Below, piece after piece: positions 16,586 through 24,858 of a stretch of DNA of 64,000 bases (the first letter of the stretch is position 1; the number at the start of each line of letters is the position of its first letter). This DNA comes from Pseudescherichia sp031998825 (lineage in GTDB: Bacteria > Pseudomonadota > Gammaproteobacteria > Enterobacterales > Enterobacteriaceae), in contig NZ_DAMACX010000009.1 of assembly GCF_031998825.1 (NCBI RefSeq), positions 1-64,000 of the forward strand, given 5' to 3'. A model generated the notes under the pieces. That model searched no databases and was not told the origin of the DNA. It was given only the letters and a program-made list of their open reading frames with translations. The translations under genes were made by a program, and so were the position numbers.

Positions 16586-17344
16586 TCAGGCCGGCACGCC
16601 GCTGTGAAAACGAAACTCGCTGTCGGGAGTTGAGATAAGCGCAGCCTCCACCTCGCCAAAAAAGCGCACCCGCGGCGTGATATCCTGCGGTGAGATCGCC
16701 TGGGCCAGGGTCAGGTAGTCCTCGTAGTGGCGCGCCTCGGATCGCAGCAGCGACAGATAGAACTTCTGCAGATCCTCGTCGAGGTACGGTGCCAGGGCGG
16801 CAAAGCGCTCGCAGGAGCGGGCCTCGATATAGGCCCCGCAGATCAGCTTATCAATCAGCGTTAGCGGCTCGTGAGTCCGCACCTCCTTCAGCATCCCTTT
16901 GGCGTAGCGGCTGGCGGTGATTTTGACGTAGGGAATGTTCCGCGCCGTCATCGCCTCGCGCACCTGCCAGAAGTGGTGCAGCTCCTCTTTAATCAGCAGT
17001 ACCATGCTGTCGATCAGCAGGCGGCCCCAGGGATCGTCCGTCTGCGGCATCACGCCCTTACCAATCTGCCGGTGCAGAGCGACAAAGTCCGGCTCCGGCC
17101 CCTCACGAAAGGTGAAGGCTTCGTAGGGCTTAAGCCACGCCAGCAGCGTATCGCCGCCGCTTTTATCCGCCACATATTTGCGCACCAGCAGCATCGCCGT
17201 CTGCGCGGCCTTAAGCTCGCACACCATATGGTCAGTCAGCAGCAGGGGAAGGTTTGCCGGGTCGCGGGCTTTATCAATCCATGCCTGAGGCGTTGGGCAG
17301 TGCAGGAAGTGGTGTATTGGGGAGAGTATCTGGGCGTAGTCCAT
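16586..17344 (-). CDS. miaE: tRNA-(2-methylthio-N6-isopentenyladenosine-37) hydroxylase
   Basis: A 252-residue ferritin-like diiron, oxygen-dependent monooxygenase that hydroxylates ms2i6A37 to ms2io6A37 in tRNAs reading U-starting codons. Iron-ligand patterns are visible: E-L near 44, EELHH (about 118–122), E-x-R-S-C-E (about 173–178) and SEARHYE (about 206–212). The gene is known in Salmonella and related genera but absent from E. coli K-12, so it helps place the organism. It lies downstream of rraB in the same orientation with 77 bases between, including a strong hairpin. Confidence 0.94.
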   Translation of the reverse strand: MDYAQILSPIHHFLHCPTPQAWIDKARDPANLPLLLTDHMVCELKAAQTAMLLVRKYVADKSGGDTLLAWLKPYEAFTFREGPEPDFVALHRQIGKGVMPQTDDPWGRLLIDSMVLLIKEELHHFWQVREAMTARNIPYVKITASRYAKGMLKEVRTHEPLTLIDKLICGAYIEARSCERFAALAPYLDEDLQKFYLSLLRSEARHYEDYLTLAQAISPQDITPRVRFFGEVEAALISTPDSEFRFHSGVPA

Positions 17345-17357
17345 GGAGTTCCTTGCA

Positions 17358-17381
17358 GTGCGGCAGCAGGCGCTGCCGCAC
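17358..17381. other. Perfect hairpin in the miaE leader
   Basis: GTGCGGCAGC and GCTGCCGCAC flank AGGC, giving a ten-base perfect stem 14 bases before the miaE start and 40 bases after rraB, both minus strand. No T-run follows. It could be an rraB 3' end or a regulator of miaE translation, since it nearly reaches the Shine-Dalgarno sequence. Confidence 0.5.
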
Positions 17382-17421
17382 GAACAATCAAAGCCTGTTA
17401 CTTAATTGCTGACTTAATTAC

Positions 17422-17847
17422 TTAGTGGCGAGTACCGTCATCATCTTCGTCGACGTAGTCTTCATCGTCTTCGTCATCGCCCTCTTCGCCGTTGGGATCT
17501 TCGTAGTAGGTGCCCCAGCCGTCGTACTCAACTTCAAACTTCTCTGCCAGGGTCATCAGCTGCTCTACCTGAGCGTCGATCAGATCGGCATTCAGCGCGC
17601 ACTCGCTCAGAATGTCGCAGCAGATCACCGTGTCGCCCTCTTCCACTTCCAGCTCTTCCGGCTCGGTCACTTCATAACCCATTTTGAACGCCTCTACCGC
17701 CACTTTCTCCAGCGTATCAAAATCGTCAGCGGAGAGATGGTGCTCGATGGTGTAGAGCGCATCAGGATCGCTACCGTCCTCCAGCAGCTCTTCAATAATC
17801 AAACGGGTCTCTTCACGCTGCTCTTCCAGATGTTCCTGGTTTGCCAT
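17422..17847 (-). CDS. rraB: Regulator of RNase E activity B
   Basis: A 141-residue acidic protein matching E. coli RraB (138), which binds RNase E and the degradosome and changes which mRNAs are cleaved. The C-terminus is an Asp/Glu-rich tail (about 122–138) typical of the family. I place the start at MANQEHLEEQ (17847), with GAGGAAC upstream; a longer frame to 17946 has no ribosome site and would run into the argI control region. It is divergent from argI. Confidence 0.95.
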   Translation of the reverse strand: MANQEHLEEQREETRLIIEELLEDGSDPDALYTIEHHLSADDFDTLEKVAVEAFKMGYEVTEPEELEVEEGDTVICCDILSECALNADLIDAQVEQLMTLAEKFEVEYDGWGTYYEDPNGEEGDDEDDEDYVDEDDDGTRH

Positions 17848-17945
17848 AGCTTGTTCCTCATAATGTGCGGCAGATACTCTTATTTTCACATACCGTTGCC
17901 AATGCCTCCACTCCTGACGGAAAAGATTTGTTAAACAGACTTGCA

Positions 17946-17984
17946 AATGAATATTTAGACATATAAATTGAATTTTAATTCAAT
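17946..17984 (+). promoter_or_regulatory. Paired ARG boxes (ArgR operators) of argI
   Basis: Two 18-base ARG boxes with the canonical 3-base gap: a weaker one at 17946–17963 (AATGAATATTTAGACATA) and a near-perfect palindrome at 17967–17984 (ATTGAATTTTAATTCAAT). This matches the known tandem operator layout for hexameric ArgR. They overlap the likely promoter (TTGCAA at 17941, TATAAA near 17962), so arginine should repress argI. Confidence 0.9.
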
Positions 17985-18011
17985 TATTGGCCTGCGCCAT
18001 GTGAGGGAAAC

Positions 18012-19016
18012 ATGTCTGCGTTCTACCAGAAACACTTTTTAAAACTGCTCGACTTTACCCCTGCCGAAATTCACGCTCTGCTCCAGCTCGCCGCCCAGCT
18101 CAAAAACGATAAGAAACAAGGTACTGAAGTACCGAAGCTGGCTGGTAAAAATATCGCGCTCATCTTCGAAAAAGACTCAACCCGCACCCGATGCTCTTTC
18201 GAAGTTGCCGCCTACGACCAGGGCGCTCGCGTTACCTATCTCGGGCCGAGCGGGAGCCAGATCGGGCATAAAGAGTCAATTAAGGACACTGCCCGCGTGT
18301 TGGGCCGCATGTATGACGGCATTCAGTATCGCGGTCATGGACAGGAGATCGTCGAGGCACTGGCGGAATTCGCCGGCGTGCCGGTGTGGAACGGCCTCAC
18401 CAACGAGTTTCATCCGACCCAGCTGCTGGCGGATCTGCTGACCATGCAGGAGCACCTGCCGGGCAAAGCCCTTAACGAGATGACGCTGGTCTATGCGGGA
18501 GACGCGCGCAACAACATGGGTAACTCGATGCTGGAGGCCGCCGCGCTGGTGGGGCTGGATCTGCGTCTGGTGGCACCCCAGGCCTGCTGGCCGGAAGAGA
18601 GCCTGGTAACCGAGTGCAGCGCCCTTGCGCAGCAGAACGGCGGCAGCATCACCCTGACCGAGGATATTGCCGAGGGGGTGAAAGGCGCAGACTTTATCTA
18701 TACCGACGTGTGGGTATCGATGGGCGAAGCCAAAGAGAAGTGGGCCGAGCGCATCGCGCTGCTGCGCGACTATCAGGTAAATAGTCAGATGCTGACCCTG
18801 ACCGGCAATACGCAGGTGAAGTTCCTGCACTGCCTGCCCGCCTTCCACGACGACCAGACCGCCCTTGGCAAACAAATGGCGGAGACCTATGGCCTGCACG
18901 GCGGCATGGAGGTGACCGACGAGGTGTTTGAGTCGCCAAACAGCATCGTGTTCGACCAGGCGGAAAACCGCATGCACACCATCAAAGCGGTGATGGTCGC
19001 CACCCTCGCCGAGTAA
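18012..19016 (+). CDS. argI: Ornithine carbamoyltransferase, biosynthetic
   Basis: A 334-residue transferase making citrulline from ornithine and carbamoyl phosphate in arginine synthesis. Seen: the carbamoyl-phosphate motif S56-T-R-T-R, HPTQ (about 134–137), the ornithine-binding D-x-x-x-SMG segment and the catalytic HCLP (about 273–276). Location beside rraB/tabA and paired ARG boxes upstream mark it as the anabolic enzyme. A paralogue of the same length is encoded 4.4 kb downstream in the arginine deiminase operon. Confidence 0.95.
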   Translation: MSAFYQKHFLKLLDFTPAEIHALLQLAAQLKNDKKQGTEVPKLAGKNIALIFEKDSTRTRCSFEVAAYDQGARVTYLGPSGSQIGHKESIKDTARVLGRMYDGIQYRGHGQEIVEALAEFAGVPVWNGLTNEFHPTQLLADLLTMQEHLPGKALNEMTLVYAGDARNNMGNSMLEAAALVGLDLRLVAPQACWPEESLVTECSALAQQNGGSITLTEDIAEGVKGADFIYTDVWVSMGEAKEKWAERIALLRDYQVNSQMLTLTGNTQVKFLHCLPAFHDDQTALGKQMAETYGLHGGMEVTDEVFESPNSIVFDQAENRMHTIKAVMVATLAE

Positions 19017-19029
19017 AACTTTCGTTGCC

Positions 19030-19060
19030 GTAGGCCGGGCAAGCGCTAGCGCCGCCCGGC
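19030..19060. repeat. REP-like palindrome after argI
   Basis: GTAGGCCGGGCAAGCGCTAG and GCGCCGCCCGGC form the typical REP arms between the convergent argI and tabA genes. Confidence 0.7.
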
Positions 19061-19074
19061 GTTTACGTGGCTTA

Positions 19075-19527
19075 TTACGCCACCAGCAGCTTCACGACCA
19101 CCTTACGCACCTGGGCCGGATTGCCCACCGCGCATAGCGGCTTATGCACCTCGCCCGGATAGAAGACCACGAAATCCCCTTCGCTGAGCACCACGGTCTT
19201 CTCCTGCTCACCTTCCGGCAGAAACGCGATATCCTTATCCGCCAGCCAGTCGGTGTCCGGTGTCCCGGCGGGCAACGTGCTGTAGGTCATCCCCTCCTGG
19301 CCTTTCAGTACGATCTGGATATCCAGATAGCGGGCATGATACTCCGCGCTGCGTTTGGCAAACGGCTCGGTCATATCTTCCGAGAGCAGGAAGAAGAGGC
19401 GCGAGCCGTCGATATCGTGCTTGCCCGTCGGCGTCGTGTCGTTAACGTGCTGTTTGACGTACTCAATGGCCTGGGCCAGCTCCTGCGGCAGCCAGGATTG
19501 CAGGTTGTGAATGTTGCCTGTGATCAT
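19075..19527 (-). CDS. tabA: YhcH/YjgK/YiaL-family protein TabA
   Basis: A 150-residue cupin-like (DUF386) protein that matches E. coli TabA (YjgK), a biofilm-linked gene first seen through toxin–antitoxin effects. Conserved histidine/acidic stretches (Y-H-A-R-Y-L-D-I-Q, F-Y-P-G-E-V-H-K-P) fit the metal-binding family core. Start chosen at 19527 (MITGNIHNLQ) with GAGAGG upstream; a frame from 19551 adds eight non-family residues. The order argI–tabA is as in E. coli. Biochemical activity is not certain; related YiaL/NanQ proteins act on sugars. Confidence 0.9.
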   Translation of the reverse strand: MITGNIHNLQSWLPQELAQAIEYVKQHVNDTTPTGKHDIDGSRLFFLLSEDMTEPFAKRSAEYHARYLDIQIVLKGQEGMTYSTLPAGTPDTDWLADKDIAFLPEGEQEKTVVLSEGDFVVFYPGEVHKPLCAVGNPAQVRKVVVKLLVA

Positions 19528-19857
19528 GCGTAACCTCTCGATATAAAACATCGTTTCATTTTTAACGTTTATACGAGAATTTCGGCTACCCTACCACTGC
19601 TTTTTGCCGAAGCCTTGCGGTAGCGCATGTTTATCGGTAGAGAAGTTAAATTTATGTTAGTACTTACGGCAATACTATGCGCGCTCTCTGCATAAGCGCT
19701 GCCTCGAACGCTTATCTCATCAAAATATCCTGCTGAATAAAGAGTATAAATAAAAAAACATTTCGCCGGATCACATATCATTACTTCATCAATACCCGCA
19801 CCGCTCGAGATATTTATTTTTCTTTTTCACTGCGTCTAAAAATAAAAATACAAACTC

Positions 19858-19875
19858 TATGCATAAACATTCAAA
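19858..19875. promoter_or_regulatory. ARG-box-like site upstream of arcA
   Basis: TATGCATAAACATTCAAA fits the ARG-box form TGAAT-N4-ATTCA with a single mismatch in the core (TGCAT). A second box at the canonical 3-base spacing is poor. It lies 320 bases before arcA and could serve ArgR or the ArgR paralogue encoded at the end of this operon. Confidence 0.4.
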
Positions 19876-20133
19876 TATGCAGATAACTATTTATTTTTCA
19901 AATAGATATTTACGTGAATAGCGAGGCAATATCTACATATCATTAACAATCCAGAATATTAAAAATGATTAGTGCGTAGCGATGCATGGCGTTCTCTAAA
20001 CTAAAAATAGATTCTCTGAACGATCTCAAACAACCTGACCAGGGTTATTCCACAATCTCTCCCTCGTGAACAGAATCACATTATTAATGCAACAGACATC
20101 TACTATATCCACGAAATCCAGCGAACCCCGTGC

Positions 20134-20158
20134 GTTATGAAATCACTCGTTTCATAAC
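20134..20158. promoter_or_regulatory. Perfect inverted repeat in the arcA leader
   Basis: GTTATGAAA (20134–20142) and TTTCATAAC (20150–20158) are perfect nine-base arms around a seven-base centre, ending 36 bases before the arcA ATG. At two helical half-turns spacing it could be a dimeric repressor or activator operator, or a leader hairpin. It does not match the ARG-box consensus. Confidence 0.55.
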
Positions 20159-20194
20159 CTCCCCTCTTATTGCCGGAAAACGTAAGGAATAGTT

Positions 20195-21415
20195 ATGGAA
20201 AAACACTACGTCGGATCGGAAGTGGGTCAGTTACGTAGCGTCATGCTGCATCGTCCAAATCTGAGTTTAAAAAGGCTAACCCCATCAAATTGTCAGGAGC
20301 TGTTATTTGATGATGTATTATCCGTTGAGCGCGCCGGTGAAGAGCACGATATTTTCGCTGATACGCTGCGTGAGCAGGGCGTTGAGGTTCTGTTACTTAC
20401 CGATCTATTAACCGAAACCCTGAATACACCAGAGGCTAAGGCCTGGCTGCTGCAAACCCAGGTATCTGATTACCGCCTGGGGCCAGCCTTTGCCAGCGAT
20501 ATGCGCGGCTGGCTGGCGGATATGCCCCACCGGGAACTGGCTCGGCGTTTAAGCGGCGGGCTGACCTACGGTGAAATACCGGCTTCGATTAACAATATGG
20601 TTGTCGATATTCATACCTCAAATGATTTTATTATGAAGCCGCTGCCAAACCACCTCTTTACCCGCGACACCTCCTGCTGGATATATAACGGCGTCTCGAT
20701 TAATCCCATGGCGAAACCGGCCCGCCAGCGCGAAACCAATAATCTGCGGGCCATCTACCGCTGGCACCCGCACTTTATTAACGGTGAATTTATTAAATAT
20801 TTCGGCGATGAAGATATCAATTACGACCACGCCACCCTTGAAGGGGGCGATGTATTAGTCATTGGTCGGGGTACGGTATTAATCGGCATGTCTGAACGTA
20901 CTACGCCGCAAGGGATTGAGTTCCTGGCCTCCGCCCTCTTTACGCACCGCCAGGCCGAACGCGTTATCGTCGTCGAGCTGCCAAAACATCGCTCCTGTAT
21001 GCACCTCGACACGGTGATGACCCATATCGATATCGATACCTTCTCCGTCTACCCGGAAGTCGTGCGCCCGGACGTACAGTGCTGGACGCTGACGCCGGAC
21101 GGTCACGGCGGGATCGCCCGTCGCCAGGAGACCACCCTGCTGCGGGCGCTGGAGAAAGCGCTTGGCGTCACGGAGATCCAGCTCATCACCACCGGTGGCG
21201 ATGCCTTTGAAGCCGAGCGCGAGCAGTGGAACGACGCTAATAACGTGCTGACTCTGCGCCCTGGGGTGGTGATCGGTTACGAGCGCAACGTCTGGACCAA
21301 CGAGAAATATGACAAGGCAGGGATTACCGTTCTGCCGATCCCCGGCGATGAGCTGGGACGCGGGCGCGGCGGTGCACGCTGCATGAGCTGTCCGCTGGAA
21401 CGCGATGCGATTTAA
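20195..21415 (+). CDS. arcA: Arginine deiminase
   Basis: A 406-residue cytoplasmic enzyme hydrolysing arginine to citrulline and ammonia, the first step of the ADI pathway. Seen: the N-terminal G-S-E-V-G-x-L-R start, F-T-R-D (about 159–162), the catalytic-histidine region M-H-L-D-T-V (about 268–273) and the nucleophile C396 in the C-terminal R-C-M-S-C-P motif. GGAAT precedes the ATG. It leads the operon arcA-arcC-arcB-permease-regulator, the same five functions found beside argI in Salmonella (STM4467–4463). Arginine use for ATP and for raising pH is the inferred role. Confidence 0.96.
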   Translation: MEKHYVGSEVGQLRSVMLHRPNLSLKRLTPSNCQELLFDDVLSVERAGEEHDIFADTLREQGVEVLLLTDLLTETLNTPEAKAWLLQTQVSDYRLGPAFASDMRGWLADMPHRELARRLSGGLTYGEIPASINNMVVDIHTSNDFIMKPLPNHLFTRDTSCWIYNGVSINPMAKPARQRETNNLRAIYRWHPHFINGEFIKYFGDEDINYDHATLEGGDVLVIGRGTVLIGMSERTTPQGIEFLASALFTHRQAERVIVVELPKHRSCMHLDTVMTHIDIDTFSVYPEVVRPDVQCWTLTPDGHGGIARRQETTLLRALEKALGVTEIQLITTGGDAFEAEREQWNDANNVLTLRPGVVIGYERNVWTNEKYDKAGITVLPIPGDELGRGRGGARCMSCPLERDAI

Positions 21416-21430
21416 GGCAAGGAGCAGAGA

Positions 21431-22360
21431 ATGAAAACCGAGATAAAGCCTACCCTCGTGGTTGCTCTTGGCGGCAACGCCCTGCTGAAACGCGGCGAGC
21501 CGCTGGAAGCCGCCATTCAACGCAAGAATATCGATCTGGCAGCCGGCGTGATTGCCCAGCTTACCCGTCATTGGCGAGTGGTGCTGGTACACGGCAACGG
21601 GCCACAGGTGGGACTGTTGGCGCTGCAAAACAGTGCCTATAGCGCCGTCACGCCCTACCCGCTGGATGTTTTAGGGGCCGAGAGCCAGGGGATGATTGGC
21701 TACATGCTGCAACAGTCGCTGAAAAATAAGCTTCCCGACTGTGAAGTGAGCGTCCTGCTTACTCAGGTAGCGGTGGATCCCGCCGACCCTGCCCTCGCCA
21801 ATCCCACCAAATACATTGGTCCGGTTTATGACCAACCGCAGGCCGACGCGCTGGCTGCCGAAAAAGGGTGGTGCTTTAAGGCCGACGGCCGCTATTTCCG
21901 CCGTGTCGTCCCCTCCCCACAGCCGATGCGCATTGTCGATCGCGATGCTATTGAGGCGCTCCTCCAGCGCGGTCACCTGGTGATCTGCAACGGCGGCGGC
22001 GGCGTGCCGGTGGTTGAAAAAGCTGACGGCTACCACGGTATTGAAGCGGTCATTGATAAAGACCTCTCCGCCGCGCTGCTGGCCCGCCAGTTGGAGGCCG
22101 ACGCGCTGCTGATCCTCACCGATGCCGACGCGGTCTATCTCCACTGGGGTACGCCGGAGCAGCGCCCGCTCACCCACGCCACGCCGCAGCAGCTCAGCGG
22201 ATTCACCTTCGACGCCGGTTCGATGGGACCGAAAGTCGCCGCCTGCTGCCGCTTTGTTAAGACCTGTGACGGCATCGCCGGGATCGGCTCTCTGGCAGAT
22301 GGCCTGGCCATTCTTGCCGGCGAGCGCGGGACCCTGATCCGCAACGATCCTCTTCAATAA
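21431..22360 (+). CDS. arcC: Carbamate kinase
   Basis: A 309-residue kinase of the amino-acid kinase fold that turns carbamoyl phosphate plus ADP into ATP, ammonia and CO2, the energy-yielding step of the ADI pathway. Seen: ALGGNALLKRGE at the N-terminus, VHGNGPQVG (about 54–62), the D-R-D and G-G-G-G-V-P-V substrate loop (about 175–193) and the D-K-D-L-S-A-A-L-L-A-R motif. It starts 15 bases after arcA with a GGAG ribosome site, consistent with one operon. Confidence 0.95.
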   Translation: MKTEIKPTLVVALGGNALLKRGEPLEAAIQRKNIDLAAGVIAQLTRHWRVVLVHGNGPQVGLLALQNSAYSAVTPYPLDVLGAESQGMIGYMLQQSLKNKLPDCEVSVLLTQVAVDPADPALANPTKYIGPVYDQPQADALAAEKGWCFKADGRYFRRVVPSPQPMRIVDRDAIEALLQRGHLVICNGGGGVPVVEKADGYHGIEAVIDKDLSAALLARQLEADALLILTDADAVYLHWGTPEQRPLTHATPQQLSGFTFDAGSMGPKVAACCRFVKTCDGIAGIGSLADGLAILAGERGTLIRNDPLQ

Positions 22361-22378
22361 ACAGATTAAGGACAATTT

Positions 22379-23383
22379 ATGAACATCTCTTTGAAAAAAC
22401 GTAATTTCCTGAAGCTGCTGGATTTTACAGCAGACGAGATCCACTTCCTGATCGATTTAGCAGTGGAGCTAAAAGCCGCCAAAAAAGAGGGCCGTGAAAA
22501 GCAGACCCTGCGCGGTAAAAACATTGCGCTGATCTTCGAGAAAAGCTCTACCCGCACCCGCTGCGCTTTTGAAGTCGGCGCGTTTGATCAGGGCGCGCAG
22601 GTGACCTATATCGGACCGAGCGGCTCGCAGATTGGCCATAAGGAGTCTATGAAAGACACCGCACGCGTGCTCGGTCGCATGTACGATGGCATTGAGTATC
22701 GCGGCTATGGACAGGCGATAGTCGAAGAGCTGGGGGAATACGCTGGCGTCCCGGTGTGGAACGGCCTGACCAACGAGTTTCACCCTACGCAGATCCTTGC
22801 CGATCTGATGACCATGCTGGAGCACGCCCCAGGTAAACGCCTCTCTGAGCTGCGCTTTGCCTACCTGGGCGATGCGCGGAACAACATGGGCAACAGCCTG
22901 ATGGTTGGCGCAGCCAAAATGGGCATGGACATCCGGCTGGTGGCCCCGAAAGCGTTCTGGCCGGAAGAGGCGCTGGTGGCGCAGTGCCGGGAGATTGCGT
23001 GGGAAACCGGGGCAAAAATCACCCTGACCGAAAGCGTTGCTGAGGGTGTCGCCGGCGTTGATTTCCTCTACACCGACGTGTGGGTCTCCATGGGCGAGCC
23101 GAAAGAGGCGTGGGGCGAGCGTGTCAGCCTGATGAAGCCCTATCAGGTGAATCAGCAGGTCATTGAGGCCACCGGCAATCCGCAGGTGAAATTTATGCAC
23201 TGCCTGCCCGCCTTCCATAACGAGCACACCACCGTAGGACGCGACATTGAGCTGGCCTACGGGCTGAAGGGGCTGGAGGTCACCGAGGAGGTGTTCGAAT
23301 CCGCCCACTCTATTGTGTTCGATGAAGCAGAGAACCGGATGCACACCATCAAAGCGGTGATGGTGGCGACCCTCGGCGAGTAA
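22379..23383 (+). CDS. arcB: Ornithine carbamoyltransferase, catabolic (ADI operon)
   Basis: A 334-residue OTC that in this context splits citrulline with phosphate into ornithine and carbamoyl phosphate. All active-site motifs are present: STRTR, HPTQ, D-V-W-V-S-M-G and HCLPAFHN. It is strongly similar to the argI product at 18012, sharing long identical runs such as those around the STRTR and HCLP motifs, which suggests duplication within enterobacteria rather than transfer of a Pseudomonas-type ArcB. Catabolic direction is inferred from the operon, not from a residue difference. It follows arcC by 18 bases with AAGGAC as ribosome site. Confidence 0.92.
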   Translation: MNISLKKRNFLKLLDFTADEIHFLIDLAVELKAAKKEGREKQTLRGKNIALIFEKSSTRTRCAFEVGAFDQGAQVTYIGPSGSQIGHKESMKDTARVLGRMYDGIEYRGYGQAIVEELGEYAGVPVWNGLTNEFHPTQILADLMTMLEHAPGKRLSELRFAYLGDARNNMGNSLMVGAAKMGMDIRLVAPKAFWPEEALVAQCREIAWETGAKITLTESVAEGVAGVDFLYTDVWVSMGEPKEAWGERVSLMKPYQVNQQVIEATGNPQVKFMHCLPAFHNEHTTVGRDIELAYGLKGLEVTEEVFESAHSIVFDEAENRMHTIKAVMVATLGE

Positions 23384-23433
23384 CCACCCCGGGCGTCGCG
23401 GCATCTGCGACGCCCATACAGGGAGATAACCCT

Positions 23434-24837
23434 ATGCGCAGATTCAAATTCCCCTCTGCCTACACCATTCTGTTTGTATTGATTGCGCTGGTTGCCGCGC
23501 TGAGCTGGATCGTCCCGGCCGGGCACTACCAGATGGTGATGAATGAGACACTTGGTAAAGAAGTTCCCGTCGCAGGGACCTATGCGCCCGTTGCCGCCCA
23601 GCCGCAGGGGATCGTTGCCGTTATTATGGCTCCCATCAGCGGCCTGTACGATCCCGATACTGGCCAGGCGGGCGCCATTGACGTTGCGCTGTTTGTGCTG
23701 ATCATCGGCGGCTTTCTGGGGCTCGTCAATAAAACCGGGGCCATCGACGCCGGGATCGAACGCGTCACGCAGAAGCTCAGCGGCCGCGAAGAGTGGATGA
23801 TCCCGATCCTGATGGGGCTGTTTGCCGCCGGCGGCACGATCTACGGCATGGCGGAGGAGTCGCTGCCGTTCTACACCCTGCTGGTACCGGTCATGATGGC
23901 GGCACGCTTCGATCCGCTGGTGGCCGCCTCAACCGTCCTGCTGGGCGCGGGGATCGGCACCCTCGGCTCCACCATTAACCCCTTCGCCACGGTGATTGCC
24001 GCCAACGCTGCAGGCATTCCGTTTACTCACGGCATCTGGTTGCGCGTGGCGCTGCTGGCAGCGGGCTGGCTTATCTGCGTCGCGTGGGTGATGCGCTATG
24101 CGCGTCTGGTGCGGCAGGATCCCAGCCGCTCTATCGTTGCGGACAAGCAGGAGGAGAACCTCGCCCACTTCATGGGCGGCAAGCGCCAGCAGGATCTGGC
24201 CTTCACCGGCACGCGCAAGCTTATCCTGGTCATCTTCGCCCTCGCGTTTGCGGTGATGATCTACGGCGTAGCGGTGCTGGGCTGGTGGATGGGGCAGATC
24301 TCCGGCGTCTTTCTCGCCGCGGCCATTATCACCGGCCTGCTGGCCCGCATGAGCGAGGAGGAGCTGACCGCCACCTTTATTGACGGCGCGCGGGATCTGC
24401 TGGGCGTGGCGTTAATTATCGGCATCGCCCGCGGCATCGTGGTGGTGATGGACAAGGGCATGATCACCCATACCATCCTGCACAGCGCCGAAGGCGTGGT
24501 GAGCGGCCTCTCCAGCGTGGTGTTTATCAACGTGATGTACTGGCTGGAGGTGGTGCTCTCTTTTCTGGTGCCCTCCTCTTCCGGGCTGGCGGTGCTGACG
24601 ATGCCGATCATGGCTCCGCTGGCGGACTTTGCCCGCGTCGATCGCGATCTGGTGGTTACCACCTACCAGGCCGCGTCCGGCATTGTCAATCTGATCACCC
24701 CCACCTCGGCGGTGGTGATGGGCGGACTGGCCATTGCCCGCGTGCCCTACGTCCGCTATCTGAAATGGGTCGCGCCGCTGCTGCTGATCTTGACCGTATT
24801 GATCTGCCTGATATTAAGCCTCGGCGCGCTGCTTTAA
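23434..24837 (+). CDS. YfcC/DcuC-family permease of the ADI operon (arginine/ornithine exchanger candidate)
   Basis: A 467-residue inner-membrane protein with about eleven to twelve hydrophobic segments. It belongs to the YfcC (DcuC-like, PF03606) family, not to the APC-family ArcD of Pseudomonas. The conserved half-repeat motifs G-M-A-E-E-S-L-P-F-Y and P-S-S-S-G-L-A-V-L, plus G-I-V-N-L-I-T-P-T-S, are visible. The family includes Salmonella STM4464, in the same operon position. Inferred role: arginine uptake against ornithine export, often labelled ArcD. Spacing is 50 bases after arcB, with GGGAGA before the ATG. Confidence 0.87.
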   Translation: MRRFKFPSAYTILFVLIALVAALSWIVPAGHYQMVMNETLGKEVPVAGTYAPVAAQPQGIVAVIMAPISGLYDPDTGQAGAIDVALFVLIIGGFLGLVNKTGAIDAGIERVTQKLSGREEWMIPILMGLFAAGGTIYGMAEESLPFYTLLVPVMMAARFDPLVAASTVLLGAGIGTLGSTINPFATVIAANAAGIPFTHGIWLRVALLAAGWLICVAWVMRYARLVRQDPSRSIVADKQEENLAHFMGGKRQQDLAFTGTRKLILVIFALAFAVMIYGVAVLGWWMGQISGVFLAAAIITGLLARMSEEELTATFIDGARDLLGVALIIGIARGIVVVMDKGMITHTILHSAEGVVSGLSSVVFINVMYWLEVVLSFLVPSSSGLAVLTMPIMAPLADFARVDRDLVVTTYQAASGIVNLITPTSAVVMGGLAIARVPYVRYLKWVAPLLLILTVLICLILSLGALL

Positions 24838-24858
24838 CGTCCACAGGGAGTAAAGAGT

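Larger units (their letters stand above)
19528..20194 (+). promoter_or_regulatory. Upstream region of the arginine deiminase operon
   Basis: 667 bases, AT-rich in the middle (about 19800–19980) against GC-rich genes on both sides. Short minus-strand frames here (for example 19569–19781) have no ribosome site and no family resemblance. It holds one ARG-box-like sequence at 19858 and a perfect inverted repeat at 20134. I see no clear FNR consensus, although ADI operons elsewhere are often oxygen-controlled. Confidence 0.6.
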
